A DNA stretch of 64,000 bases. It comes from Rhipicephalus microplus (taxonomy: Eukaryota > Arthropoda > Arachnida > Ixodida > Ixodidae). Position numbers and translations under genes: made by a program. The notes below the pieces were generated by a model that worked only from the letters and a program-made list of their open reading frames with translations, had not been told where the DNA came from and made no database searches. The stretch covers positions 200,626,692-200,690,691 of the forward strand of contig NC_134710.1 of assembly GCF_043290135.1 (NCBI RefSeq), written 5' to 3'. This document shows, piece by piece, positions 50,900 to 63,935 of this stretch (positions are counted from its first letter, which is position 1; each line of letters begins with the position of its first letter).

Positions 50900-51243
50900 G
50901 GCTACATTTCAATGCTCACTGATACTGAAAGTGTGAGAGTAGTTGCATACATGACTAATTAGTGCTAGAAGGGCAAAGAATAAAGTGATAAAAACTGGCC
51001 AGACGCGACGCCAAAAAAGTTTATGCATACTATTACTGCATTACTATTGAGTTGATTATGAAGAAAAATGTTCGGTTATCTGATTCAGTGAGCGTCAAAC
51101 TAGTGAATTCAATGATCTATTGCACGAGGTATGAAGTAAAGCTGGAAAAAAAAGAGAGAATGACTCGGGCTTAATGTGGCAGTCTCTGTGACCTCACACC
51201 TTTGCTGCCATTTATAACAGAAATTGGTCACCCACCTTTAAAG

Positions 51244-52646
51244 CTACCATTTATAGCTGTAACCACCAAGACCACCATAGCCGCCACCGAAGCCTCCTCC
51301 ATAATTGCCTGTGAAGCATCCTCTGAAGGTGCCACCGTAGCCGCCTCCGTAGCCTGAAAGACGGCCAGATCCACGTCCGTAGCCACCTCCATATCCTCCT
51401 CCAAAGCCTCCTCCGTGACCACCTCCGTAGCCACCTCCATATCCTCCTCCAAAGCCTCCTCCGTGGCCACCTACGTAGCCACCTCCGTATCCTGCTCCAA
51501 AGCCTCCTCCACGGCTACCTCCGTAACCACCTCCGTATCCTCCTCCTAAGCCTCCTGCGAAGCCTCCAACGTAGCCACCTCCGTAGCCTGCACCATAGCC
51601 TCCTCCGTAGCCACCTCCATAACCTCCTTCGTAGCCACCTACAAAACCGCTGACGAAACATCCGACACTACCAGGCACGACGACGTCATGTCCATCATCT
51701 ACTCTGTGCAAATGGTCTATGCTCTTGATGAGATACGCTGGACCCGGAAGAGATTTCGCGACTCCGACTCCCCTTCCGGAGTTTATTAGAACGACACTGC
51801 TTCCAACGCCAACGCCTGCTAGGCCACCACCAAGGACTCCATCGACACCAGCGTAGGCCGTCGCCACGAGGCCCGTAAGAACGGCGATGGTTCCCTGGAG
51901 AGAGCATTGCAATATAAACAGTATGAATATACAGGTAATTTTATTCTCTGAAAAGCTTTGGTATATCCATTTTTAAAATATTTCAACACTTTTAGGATGT
52001 TTATTGTAAGTGTGCATTATAACACCATGGGCATGAATATAGGCTTTCATACAAGGAATCATTTTCTTTTTTAATAAGCACACCTAAGAGTTTTTGCATA
52101 ACATCTACGCGTGCATGCGACACTTGTAACTTTCTGTCATTTGTACCATGCTCTTATGCAGTATCAGTTCACCAGTCTCTAGCCGCTCTATCACAGTGAT
52201 ATTTGAGGCATCATGGGAGAATAAATAATGAACGTTTGATTCAAGTGAAAGCTAACACGAGATGCTGAAAGGCATTGCCGTTGAGGATTAAGTAGCCAAC
52301 CAAAATATACCATTGTATATTTTGATTAGGCGTGCTGTTGGTTACAATTTTTGCAAAGGAATAGCATTTCAATGAATAAAAATGACGGAAGCCGGTGAAC
52401 TCTTTCGCATCTGTCTTGTCTGGCGATTCGGAGACTGGTGATTTGCGGCCCGAAAATGAAAAAGGAAGAGGAAAAGAGCACTCTCAGTGCTGTGCAGTTT
52501 CAAGGTAATATGGCAATAGTAGTGACTCGCACTTATTATTTTACCCTACAATCAATTATTTGTCTATTCGTTAGGCTTCTCTAGCTTAGCCGAAAGGCAA
52601 GTTTTTCAGTTGAGCCAACCACTGGAAGTCTTACCAAGCTACGCAT
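51244..52646 (-). CDS. Secreted glycine-rich (cuticle/cement-type) protein, 220 aa, two coding exons
   Basis: Exon 1 is 52646-52635 (Met-Arg-Ser-Leu), donor GTAAGA. Exon 2 is 51894-51244, acceptor TGCTCTCTCCAG. The phase-0 intron is 740 bp, half the length in the sister genes. The spliced N-terminus MRSLGTIAVLTGLVATAYAG is a signal peptide (to about residue 19). The core (about 36-78) has GSSVVLINSG, GPAYLIKSIDHLHR and DVVVPGSVG. This is the same framework as the other two but diverged (F to Y, R to K, VHH to IDH). Unlike them, the Gly repeats are almost all C-terminal (about 89-220, GGYGGG and GGGFGGGY units), with no long Gly block before the core. I see no clear AATAAA within 300 bp downstream. 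A structural cuticle or cement role is inferred from composition and family. Confidence 0.88.
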
Positions 52647-52695
52647 TCTGGGCAGGCTGTCGAAGAAGTGATCGGGCCTCGAATTTTCGTACTTC

Positions 52696-52705
52696 CTTTT
52701 ATATA
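52696..52705 (-). promoter_or_regulatory. TATA box of the glycine-rich gene at 51-52.6 kb
   Basis: TATATAAAAG on the minus strand, with an initiator-like ATCACTT about 34 bases downstream (A near 52669). The predicted leader is about 23 nt. Confidence 0.7.
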
Positions 52706-54100
52706 CAAACCTGGGTAGCACGCGTAGCGCGTTCCGCATGGAGACGTGAATTATCTTGTTTCGTGCTCGCAGGCATCGAAAGCTTATCTAAGGAAAGTCA
52801 GAAGAAACAGGGAAGACGACTCTTGCCGGTAGTCGTATTTCGCGACGTACAAAGTTTGAGCAGATCACACAGCACCGATCGAGAAAGAGGCCTCAAGGTC
52901 CAAGACAATGAACCAACTTCCTTTCTTTTTTTAAACGCACTTTGGCTACGTGCGGCTGTAGTCGGAAAGTGGCACTGGAGAAGCAGCGTTTACCTGCAGA
53001 TGCTGCTAGGCTGAGCGCAGAAACAATTGTCGGCCTGTGTTTTTGAAAAAATTACACTGGTGACAACAGCACGGAATGAGACTATTGAATCTCTTTAATC
53101 ACTTCCTGTCGAGCTCTAATTTGTAATTTCTGATTTTTCGAAAAAGTCTTGTAAAAAGTAAGGCTGGCGCAAAATGGATGGTTCTAATTGAAGTTAGTTG
53201 TATTGAGCACTCCGTGATTCCAAATAAGTCTGGATAAATTTAATGAACACTCCCCGCTAAAACTTCTGGCCATTCGGTTTTTTCCAGTTATCTCATATTT
53301 TGAAACGTCATTCTCGATTTCATAAGGGCATTCGTGAGAAGGCGAAAGCTATTTCGAAAGCTCTCGTTCACAGTGCTCCCTACTGCGATCAAAGTGGTAT
53401 TAAGCGACCACTCCACACATGGTGAATGCATGTATGGGTGCACCACCGGAAAGAGAGCAAGTGGTATGGTCATTGCAGTAGGATGCCGGCCAGGAGGGCA
53501 GGCTGAGTTTGTTTGTTTTTTTTTTTGGGGGGGGGGAGCTTCTGTGACCTGAAGTGTGGGCTGGGTAGATAAATAGATAGATGTGGTTGAGTATCATTTT
53601 GGGCTATGCATGCTCTGGCAAAAATATTACTTCAGGGGGCAGAGCCAGGGCCTGGTGTCCCCCCCCCCCCCACTGCTGGCTACGCCACCAGTGCTAGCTT
53701 GCAAACCCATGTCATGCTGGCTCTAGTTTCAGATATAGTGTCAGCGTGGATGTAAATGATAGCGCTCTCAAATTTCATGCATTTATCGCATTTCTTCAAT
53801 AGTTTTCTGGTTATCGTGTTTTGTGTGGCGCAAGAAGATTGGAAAGAGTACATAAGCAGGACTTTGCTGATTAGTTATTCCTTCTTTCAGCGGCGAGCAA
53901 GGAGAAGCCTAATACGACATGAACAAACACCGACATAGCCTCGCAAGCCTTATTTCTGCTTTGTATTGAAAATTCAAATATATGCAATGTCAATTTATCC
54001 TGCAAACCTTACTTGAACCTGATATCATACTCGAAAATTTGTAATTCTTGCGCTTTTGGTTTACCCAATTTGTAGTTTTATATTTTCGGCTATTTCTATA
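52706..54100. other. Upstream flank; homopolymer-bearing repeat at 53500-53690
   Basis: A T run followed by a G run (53519-53537) and a C run (53659-53672) frame about 120 bp. The segment recalls the reverse complement of 46725-46790. No gene recognised. Confidence 0.35.
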
Positions 54101-54104
54101 TGTT

Positions 54105-55690
54105 TTTCAAAGAGAGAGAGAGAGATGGTATGAAAAAAGGAAGGGGGTTCACCAGAAAGCAGGTGTCTTGTTTGCTACTCTGCACTGAGGAAGGGGAAAT
54201 AAGACACAGAAATGTAAGGAAAAGGGAATGAGAGAAAGACAGCGGGACGGAAGCTAAAACACACAAACACACTAAAATGTTACAAACGTTCGACGAGGCG
54301 GGTTAATCGCAGAAATTTCAGGAGGGCCTTCGTCGCTTTTCGGCGTGAAGCTCCATCTTTCCGGCATTCCAAAATTAATTTTTTGGAAAGCGGCGAGTCG
54401 TCGAGGCGTGCAAACACTAGCGACATGGACTGTCTCTGCCAGTTGTACTAAGGACACTGGCACAAAGTATGTTCGATGGTTTCGTCAGCACCGCAATAAT
54501 CACACGCAGCACTGTCTGCGCATCCGATGCGACAAGCAGACACCCCAGGCCACATACGGCAGAGAACGATTGTCTGAGATCTGGATAACCCAGATGGAAT
54601 GGAAAGTCGTAAGTATGGGTCTATACAGTGAAGACGGGTGTGTAGAAATCCGGGCGTATTCTACAGAGACCTGGTTACATCGTGCGCGAGTTGATTAATC
54701 CTTGCTGCGGCGTCGCTTCTTACTAGTGGAGTGGGATCCATCATGCCATTTTTCTGAGAGTTCTTTGCTGCATAGTCAGCATGCTTGTTATCGACGATTC
54801 CGCAGTGGCCTGGTAACCATTGAAAAGTTACATCATGTCCTTTCTGTAGTACTAGTTCATACAATTGTCTTGTTTCCAGCACCAATTGGTCTTGAAGTCC
54901 ACGACGTAGCGCAGCTCAAATACAATACAGAGCTGGTTTGCAATCGGTGAAAATGCACCATTTTAGAGCTGCTTCTTGATCAATCCTGTGGAGTGCCCAA
55001 CGGAACGAGCTCTGCGGCTGTCAAGGTTGTTTTGTGAGACGTTCGAAATTGGGTGGTTTCGGATTTTTCTGGGAAGATCACAGCTGCTTCAGATTCCCTA
55101 ACATTTGTCGAACCAACCGTATAAAGTTTAATGTGGTGTTTGTATCCTTTGTGCAGCATTAGTATATAGTCAGCGTCTTCAAAGCTGATGTCGAGAGATC
55201 CGCCTTTTTGCGAATTCCCGGCACTGTCAAGCGTTGGTTTGGACGGTCCGAACACCAAGGGGGGGGGGGGGGGGGGGGGGTCAGGATGCATTCTGGAGGT
55301 GTTTGGCTTGCTGGAAGGCACTCAAGGTAACTCAATACTCTCTTAAAGAAAAGAGGCACTCGGTCGGTCTTCTGGAAGCGAAGCGAGGTGGTTGGCCGGG
55401 GCGTGAGCATTGTGCCTAATATTCGCTCGAAGCACCTCTAGAGTAATGTGCACTGAGGCCGAATGATAATTGGCGATTTCGATAGTCTCCGCTGTGGATG
55501 ATGATCTCTGGCGATTGAGATGGTCTCCACTGTAAATGTGCAGCGTAGTAATCCAAGACGAAGTCTGAGTGCCTCACCCTGGACGTTTTCGATGTACGTG
55601 TGCTACTTTTGCAGGTGTTTTTTTTTTCTACCCAATGTTTCGTTTGCGATGTGAGAAGTAGTATTCGGAGCTGCCGTGAATGCAACAACC
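54105..55690 (-). mobile_element. Decayed LINE with RNase H domain (I/R1-like), 3' half
   Basis: On the minus strand an RNase H domain begins LYTVGSTN (55126-55103), where YTDGS is expected, so the first catalytic Asp is Val (55117-55115). It continues TSHKTTLTAAELV and, after a frameshift, VTFQWLPGHCGIVDNKHADY (ORF 54885-54661). A Cys/His C-terminal tail follows (CDYCGADETIEHILC near 54510). The purine-rich 3' UTR lies at 54105-54270. A 22-G run (55259-55280) interrupts the coding part. The RT is missing, so the copy is 5'-truncated. Confidence 0.78.
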
Positions 55691-55745
55691 CCTCATATAC
55701 ATGAATTATGAATTATGCAACAACCCCTCATATACATGAATACAT
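55681..55745. repeat. 35-bp tandem duplication
   Basis: TGCAACAACCCCTCATATAC begins at 55681 and again at 55716. Confidence 0.9.
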
Positions 55746-58000
55746 GAAAAAAAAACATGAGCCCTTCAAAGGTCGGGCAAACTGAGGCCAGTGAAGATTT
55801 TTTTTTTTTGTGCGCGTCAGCTGTGGGCGAGGAGGATTATTTTTAGAATATGACTGGCTATCACCAGTCACACATATTACTCGATACTAGTTTTGCTTGG
55901 AAATATTTCTCGCGTACAGCCTAGTGAGTCTAACGCATCTTCATTTCGCCACGAACGTGTTCACCCCACCAGGCTGACACCACATCTGCACCTACAGTGC
56001 TGCAACGATTCCCGCAATGTTTCTCTGGTTCGTAGCCCCACCAACAAACAGCACGTTATAAAAGTTTAGCTTTGTGTTCAAGTAGTCAAGCTAACTTCAC
56101 CAAATAATAACTCCTAATTCGTTCTAGCGTGGCACAAACTTTTGCGAATGCGTCTCGTGGAAAACCACACAGTGCCTGTCTGGGTGCATATCCCGATATT
56201 TAGAAGCCACCCGGCACTCCATCGAGCATTAAATAGGCAATCTTTAAATATGGAGCGTGCTTTGTAACCCTGTTATGCTAGTATCGCTTGCTATGTTTCA
56301 TGCTTCAGAGAAAACAACTGTGCACTCGTCTCCTGCATGCACACCACGAGTAGAGAACCCGTCTGCCGTGGCTAACACAAGGTTCAGAACAGCAACATCT
56401 AATCCCTCTTTTGCCAGTACACCATCCTAATTGGACTTATAAAGTAGAATTTCCATATTATATGTATCATAAGCAAGAAGCTTTGTTGCATAGTGAAGCT
56501 ACGTTTACGCTGCGTAGTGGTGATTGCAAGCTTTACGAGCCAACATCATCTGATAAGCTGGTAGCTCATTCCATTTTTGACAACGTTTCTGAGTCAATGG
56601 CCAGATCGGTCATCAGTTCAACAATAACAGACCTGCGCCCAACTCCACGATCTTCAATCACGTAACGGTGTGAAGATGGGGAAGAATTATGTAACTGGCA
56701 AGCGCCAGTCTAGCCTTCAACGTCATGAATGAAACTGGAGTGCTCTCAGTTTATACAGCTTGTATTAAAACTGCTGCTTCGTATAATATCGCAGGGCATT
56801 CTTCCAGTTTATGAGACACGGAAGTTATTAAGTGTGTAATGACGAGATCGAACTTTTCATGCGTCGCGAACACTTGAACGGTACGAATGGTGTACTTACA
56901 GTAAACTTAACCACTTATTTTCAACGAATTAACTAGGGTTTTTCCGTGCAAAGAGCTATCCCCCACTACTTCAGAAAAGGTACAAAATAAAAAAATACTC
57001 TGCAATAATACATCTATTTAAAAATAAAGTGAGACCATACAAAACCTAATTTGAATATAACAGAGGCGGGGCAGATACTACACAATAGCGAACCATGATA
57101 AGTAAGTGGTGATGCTATGCACCATAATTGTAACAAGTAATCAACAACGCAGTTTGCTATAAAATCCATCGACTGGATTTTTTATACTACAGGACTGTTC
57201 CAATTTCTAGCGAGAGTTTTAGTCAGGGATTATTAGACGGAAGGAGTAAACTGATGTGATTTATTAGCCCTGGTATTTTATAGGTTAAGCTTTACGCATG
57301 AAAACACAGTGTGATAAAAAATAGAAAAGCACGTGTTTCATGTGAACAACTGCTGATTTATTTTTGCTCGTCAAAAATGGTCATCAATATTTTTTAAGCT
57401 TTATACCTTTTGTTAAAAGGATACTGCACTTGTAGGTTCACCTCAAGTCACACCACGTGCAGTACAGATTCTGTACCTTCATGCGCGTCTTGAAAGCCAC
57501 GTAGTAGCGTTTCTGTGCTGTTGGTGTATCGGACTAGAGGGCAGATGTGATGTGAGTTGATTATCATGTTCGACACGTCTATATCTTTTCGCCCTTTAGC
57601 CCGATCGGCCCACCCAAACACGAAAACCTTGCTAGGCTGTAACAATTGCAGAGCGAGAACGCAACGTACTTTCAGAGTGTTGATTTGCGCATTGTAAAAA
57701 AAAGCGTGTCGTACCGACGTACCAGGTCGCTAACTACGCCGACGAGCACTGTTACGTGATACGACACTTATGACAGATGTAAATGCAGTCTGAACGTGGC
57801 TTAAGCCGTCGATTGTTCTCGCGTACGGCTGCAATTCAATAACATCTAGCTGTAGCCGTCGAGCATTCCACAGCGTTCGAGGTCATTCTCGGTGACACAA
57901 GGTACAATTTTAAATCTGGAGACGGTCGTAGTTTGCTCTTGTTTCAGCAACTTTTGTCGTGATTGTCAGACTTCGCACGGTGTTATATCCAAAGAGATTC
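55746..58000. other. Intergenic, unassigned
   Basis: AT-rich DNA with short unrecognised ORFs (for example 84 codons at 56411). No supported feature. Confidence 0.35.
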
Positions 58001-58009
58001 CTCACAACG

Positions 58010-58190
58010 TGTGCACATTACATAGGTCGGCAAACTCATTCATGAGTCGACTCCCTCAGGCTCGAATTGAGCCTTTAGTCGGCTTTTGAGTAAGTCTAAG
58101 GTAGTAATATTTTCATGAGTTTCAGTCCGAGTGAGCCTTAAACGCAAGATGTATTTCTTGAGTGGGTCTGAGTGAGCTCTGCTTTTTTTT
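58010..58190 (+). repeat. Degenerate GAGTCNGAGTGAGTC-type repeat, copy 1
   Basis: Contains AACTCATTCATGAGTCGACTC, CAGTCCGAGTGAGCC and GAGTGGGTCTGAGTGAGC. A related block is at 63780-63935. Confidence 0.55.
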
Positions 58191-58549
58191 CGCTGATCTA
58201 TGATTTTAATAACTCAGCTTCAGCATTACTATCTCTTACGCGTTGGCTCATGTTTCTACTCACGTCGTCCCACACACACTTCAAAGCACCAGAGTTCATA
58301 AGCCAATTCAATTTTTATTAATCGGAAGAGGAAGTTACGAAGAAGATGGTGCTGTGACTCCCCCCCCCTCCCCCTTCTCACCTTGAAGCTCTTACCTCGA
58401 ATTCTCGATGAAGATAGCTCTTCTGTGCTACCTCTTTCGAAAAAAAATGTCCCATACTGAATTCCGCCCACTGGTATCTCATATTTAAAAGTACGAGATC
58501 AACTTCAAGGAGCCCAGTTGCATCGTTACTAGAATAAACTCAGCTTCAA

Positions 58550-58800
58550 AGCTCCGCTGGAGAGGCGGGCCGCGTCGCGGTCGCGAGAACTAGTGGCGCT
58601 GCAGTGAGATTTTGCTCCCGTGGCCCGGAGCGCGCGTGTTGTGATCCGCGGCGGCGACGTGCAAGTGGTTACCACAAATGGTGTGCTGTGTTCACACACG
58701 TACCTTCTCGGGCTGTTTTAGGCACTGCGTCATTTCTTGTGCGAAAACGAGTTTATCGTGTGTGAAGCGTAGCGAGGAGGAGCACATTTATCTACAATGA
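58550..58800 (+). promoter_or_regulatory. CpG-rich stretch, possible promoter or first exon
   Basis: A short GC- and CpG-rich patch (GGGCCGCGTCGCGGTCGCG, GATCCGCGGCGGCGACG) in AT-rich surroundings. ATGs follow at about 58679 and 58798 without a long ORF. One frame after 58830 reads TCCAPDSNHNDDSALHNLC, faintly like the start of a THAP-type finger, then runs into a TTTA microsatellite. No gene can be supported. Confidence 0.25.
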
Positions 58801-58869
58801 AGTACGCTGACTTGCTGTGCGCCAGACTCTAACCACAATGACGACTCAGCATTGCACAACTTGTGTCCA

Positions 58870-58872
58870 TAT

Positions 58873-58919
<47 letters not shown>

Positions 58920-58920
58920 T
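58870..58920. repeat. (TTTA)n microsatellite
   Basis: About 50 bp of pure ATTT tetranucleotide. Confidence 0.98.
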
Positions 58921-59368
58921 GCAGAGCCACTTTTTCTCTCTCTGCAGTAAACAAATTCTCTATATTTCCCTAGATTTTCATGGAGAGTGGTTTTTCGAAG
59001 ACAAATGTGTTTGTGCTGTGGAAAACGATTTCGAAGTTCACTTTTATAATATAATAGTGCATTCGTTTGAGAATATGCACTAAAACGAACATGCTGAAGG
59101 TGAAAAAATGCCGCAGTACAAAATGAAAACTCTGAAAAACATTTTATCCTATGATATCGCAAAACAAGCAATTACCACATTTAGGGGGGAAGGGGAAGAC
59201 ATGTAGTGTCGCAGTATTTTATACAAGTCACCAAAGCAAAAACCGTTGCATATTTAAAGGCCGAATAAGGGATAAACTATCAAGTTAACTTTTAGGAACA
59301 CTGCTAGCTGTTCACCGCAAAGCACAGAAATCTTACACTGTAATACAGTGCACTTGTAATAGCGTGCA

Positions 59369-59380
59369 AATAAATAAATA

Positions 59381-59444
<64 letters not shown>
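59369..59444. repeat. (AAAT)n/(AAT)n microsatellite
   Basis: AAATAAATAAATAATAAT and on. This resembles the TAA tail of the LINE ending at 23389, but no LINE coding is seen beside it. Confidence 0.97.
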
Positions 59445-62400
59445 GCGAGCATACAAAGTGCAGTACGTGAAATATTGCGGCAAGCAAGATTTAAAAAATA
59501 ACCGATTCTGGTATTTTTCAATTCTGTTACAACTCTCTTGCAGAAAATGCTTGGTGGTGTTCATATAAAACATGAAGTGATGCACGCTTACTTAAACGAT
59601 AAATAATGTCTTGAAAAACGTACTCTCAAGCTTTGTGACGATATCTGATACAAGATATTGTGACGAAAAATAGTTTAACCATAAAAGCATATATGCCGTG
59701 CGGCACTTCATCACTTGCCACCTACTGAATGGTTACGAAAGTATATGTTTATTAGAATTGTTGACTGCCATACACTCGTTTCAAATATATCTTTGCATTC
59801 TTCCACCAGCCACTTTTCTTTTTTCAATGTTTCTTTTTAGCTGTGCAGATAACCGCACACATACAGCCTACTGCTCTGGCCACGCTTTTCAAAGAAACCT
59901 TAGTTACCTTGGCGGAGCCACATGGCTCCACGGGGCCGCTCACCAGCAACGTTACAGCGTTCGCAAAGAAGAGAAACTAATAAAAAAACACAACAAAATG
60001 AAATAATGCTACGGGTGAAAGGCGAGAAAATAGGATAGTGTAGAGCACTTTTTTTTTTGGTTCGAACCAGAATTTAGGCAATCGACGTCGAACACGGATG
60101 GCACAGAATGAACCGCAATGAAGTGGGGAGAGGAGAGTGCTGACACAGCGTTAGAGAAAAAAACCGGCCCTATCGCCCCCCTTCACCCCTTGGAACTTCT
60201 ACTGGGCATGGCCTGCATGGCACATCGCTTTTGAGTGATTTATAGGGGGTGTAAAAGAGGAAAGATGGAAGAAAGAACAAAAAATAGGTTGCGCGCGGGA
60301 GGTCCCTCCGTTGATCTGCTTGCTTCACGTGGAAGCGAAAAATTTCCCTAGATGTTGACAAATTTCCCTTTGCCCCTAAGTACAACCAAAATCCCTTAGA
60401 TCTAGGGAGATTTCCCCAGAGCTGGCAGCACTGCGATAGTCTTTCTTGGGGACCTTCAACGCAAAACTTTTGATCTGTCTGTCTGTACATTTGTCTGTTT
60501 GTCCGTTCTTATTGGTATTGTAAACGGCACCAAACGATACCCCGAACGGCCGACCCCATGCGCAGCGCCCACCAATATTGCTCAAGATTCAGCGTTCATA
60601 TATACTTGTGCGATTGTCAATTAAAAAGCAATCATTGCGCATATCTGAGGCACCATAACAACTGGTCAATATTCTGTATTGTCTCTTTTTACTAGAAAAG
60701 GCATACATAAGTAATTCTAAGGACCGTATAGCGTTTATCACGCTGTGCTGACAATGCAACGCTTGCACGAAAAGCATTGCAGTGTAACACAGTGCGACAT
60801 TTGTAGTGTAACATGCAGATACTGGGCCAATTTTTCCCCCAGTTTCTTGCGCCCTTCGGTGATGGGCAAGAGTAAAACGAGATAGCGTAACTGGGTCCTG
60901 TGCGGATCATCTTCTCAATTATCAGCCTACCTTCGATCTAGGTGTATGCCGCAACCGTGCCATGAGGGAGCGAATGACTGTGCGTGCAACAGTGGCCGTA
61001 CCAAACTATCGTAGATTGTCTACTGCAAGTAGAATAGTTAATTACTGACTACGCCGTTATTGCTCCTTTTCCGAATATGCGAAGGGCCGACTATACGTGC
61101 GTAAAGCAACACGCGAACATAGGTGTGAGCGCTCTGTAATGAGTTGGTCTTTGAAACACCCATCTCTTTGCGCATTTCACATGTTTTGACGCCTTGCGCT
61201 ATTCCACAGTTCTACCACGTAATACTGCGTGCATTAAAAATATTCTTTTTACAGCGTCAAGAAAGGAGGTGTAAACATAAGGTTTCGTTTCATTTTTTCG
61301 TTCGACATAACTTTATTCAGAACTTACACTATATGATAATCACACTGTTCTTTTTTATCAATTCCGACCAATGGCGTGCTTTTGTGGTAGTAAATCTGAT
61401 TGGCACGCAGACATCTTGGGTTCCAGTTCTCACTCGCGCAGAAGTTTTTTTTTTCCATTTTATACTAATTACACCTTTCTTTCTTCATTTTTAATTTTTT
61501 TCTCGTGGACATGGTGCTCTTTCCTCGCTCACAACAGAAGACGCCAACGCACCACTCTTACTCCGGAATTTCTGTGAAACAGGCACTTTAATCCTATCGC
61601 GTTCAACTAATATACAGTGTATAAATATTATAACTATTACTTTACGTGAAAAGACAGTCGTTCATTCTTAAACGTAACTTGAGAGCATGATCAAGGAACA
61701 CACTGAAAGACAGTTGTAACTTCGAACAAAAATAACCCAGGAGAGTGACCAGATGAGCGGGAGAAGGTGAGACCATGTTGCAATAGTCGAGGTTTTCAAT
61801 ACGCCAGGTTGAAGTGAATAATTTGTATGCAAAAATTAGTTCTTGATTTGTTACTTTAATTGGGTATAAATCAAATATTTTCACTGTGAAAGGCCTTCGA
61901 CGAGTTCCAACACAATTGAAAAGGTGAGAGCAAGCTTTGTGTCGCAAAGATAGAAAGCTCACTGACAAACACACATTGTGTATGACGTTCAGTATGAGAA
62001 TGACGACATCGTAATGCACTACTATCATGATTTGCTGGACAAGACGTTTTTGTTTTACGCGGAAAGTGGGAGCTCTTGCCAGGAACCCTTTTGCGCTTGC
62101 TTCCAGCAATTCCAACTCTCATATCGAAGCCAGAGTGTTCCTAACCAAGTCACCAATCTCCCCAAAACGCATGGCGCCCCTCAAATGCCCAGTGCCTAGT
62201 TCGGAGGAGCCACCAGAAATAGAACAGCAAGACTAAAGGCAAGACGAACAACACGACGAAAGATACTCAGAAAGTTGCACCAAATTGACATTTGAACAAT
62301 TGTCACATGTCATGCTGCCTTCAAAGCAGCGGATACTTTTACTTTAATATATATTATTAAGCATGTTTAATATGTTAATGTACATGCATGTAGCAACATT

Positions 62401-63770
62401 TTCCTTCTATACTAACACAGTCGTATATAATCAGTGATATTTTACCAGTGACCAGGTTTTGTTACATTTCCTTCATATCACAGCAATAGATATTTTCTCA
62501 ATAGCAGTGTACTCATTTCTGAACCTTAGAGCAGGTAACGGGGTGTCGCACATCCAGTGTCACTTCTTCCCGATGCTGTGTAGTGCACCAGGAAGTAACA
62601 TACCGTAAGTGTACCACATATGTGGATTCACAGAAAAGTTGAATAAGTGACCACGTGCAAAGAGTGCCTAGCATTCCTGCCAAATACCCCATGGGGCAGC
62701 CGTCGCAAAACTACATAAAAGTGCACTCACTAAGTTCCGAGAAGGCTGCTTATATCGTCCCTTACGCGGCCTGTTTTCTACATTAAAATCAGTTGAGAAA
62801 GTTGTATAGAGGCATTTCAAGAAAATCTCATAATAGGGGACCTCTTTTAGATTGTGCTTGAAAGGTTGGAGTTGTTGCCGCTGCATCTTTAGAGTTGTAC
62901 CGCTTGTGATGATAACTGGATGGCTGCAGTAGTGAAGTTTTAGATTGTGATGAGAATGTCTTTTTTCTTGCAAGAAAACCAACCGGGAGCTTTCTGAAAA
63001 GGTGCAAATTGCTAGAAAGAAGGTGAAGCTTCCGTGAAATTTTGCACTCTGCTCTTGATGGGTAGCTGTCGCTAAGACGTGTCTGGTGAACAGTCTAAAG
63101 CATGAGTACTGTTTTTTTTTTTTGAGAACGTCGTTTTTGTGATTACTAGAAAACATGAGTACACTTTTTGTGCAACATTTCTGTGATCCACTAAGCCAAT
63201 TTGTTTAAGGCTTTACAGGCATTTGGAATCGTTTTTTGTCTAGGCAAGGCAGCTGTGGCTAAAATCGTAGCAATCGTCCTAAAAAATACGCTGAAAAGGC
63301 TCAGTCAAGTAGAACTTCCCATACTTTGACGTTAAACACAATGCACACTGCTCAAATACAAATGCAACATCGATTTTTAGCCAATTTTCAATGAACAACA
63401 AATAAGGGCAATCGTTACAGGCGACATTCTGCGTATCCACTTGAGCAATTCACAAATGCGACGTGAGAATGTCGACTGGAAGCATGACAAATGAATAACT
63501 TTGATAACAGCACAGCAAGAAAGTCGCCGCAAGCAACAGTGTGGTGGACCACAACGGTACGCTGTCGTAGCTGACGCTGTGCCGAGAGTAGCGGAAGATC
63601 TGACTGCAGCGCCGCTAGTTTTCGCGACCACCATTGGGCCCAACCCTCCTCCGCCGGCGGAGGTACACAGCTTTGAAAGTGAGCTTATTCTAGAAACGAG
63701 GCCCAAAAGAGCACCGATTAAGCGAGATATTAGTGTTAAAGAGCATTGAAACTATGTTCATAAAAGATAA
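59445..63770. other. Unassigned; two longish minus-strand ORFs (61642-62115, 62668-63156)
   Basis: ORFs of 157 and 162 codons on the minus strand match nothing I recognise and show no signal peptide or domain. Codon content looks like translated AT-rich DNA. A short region at 60330-60420 repeats AAATTTCCCT and CCCTTAGATCTAGGG motifs. No gene supported. Confidence 0.35.
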
Positions 63771-63779
63771 GTGTCCACT

Positions 63780-63935
63780 AATGTACTCATGATTCGGCTC
63801 ACTCGAACTCACTCAGATTTAAATTGAGTCGTGAGGTTGTGTGTGAGTGAATTCCATTTGATCTGAGTCCGAGTGAGTCCAGCTGTGAAGATTTTGAGTG
63901 AATTTGAATTCGGGGGAGTCCAGTTGAGGAAATTT
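63780..63935 (+). repeat. Degenerate GAGTCNGAGTGAGTC-type repeat, copy 2
   Basis: CTCACTCGAACTCACTCAG, then GAGTCGTGAGG, GTGTGAGTGAATTCC, GAGTCCGAGTGAGTCC and GGGGGAGTCCAG. Related to 58010-58190. Confidence 0.55.

Noticed and set aside
51228..51470. Acidic Glu/Ala/Val-rich ORF in another frame of the 220-aa gene
   Set aside because: Frame shadow of the Gly repeats, with no start context and no paralog support.
52610..53014. 134-codon plus-strand ORF
   Set aside because: It overlaps the promoter and first exon of the minus-strand glycine-rich gene and shows no domain.
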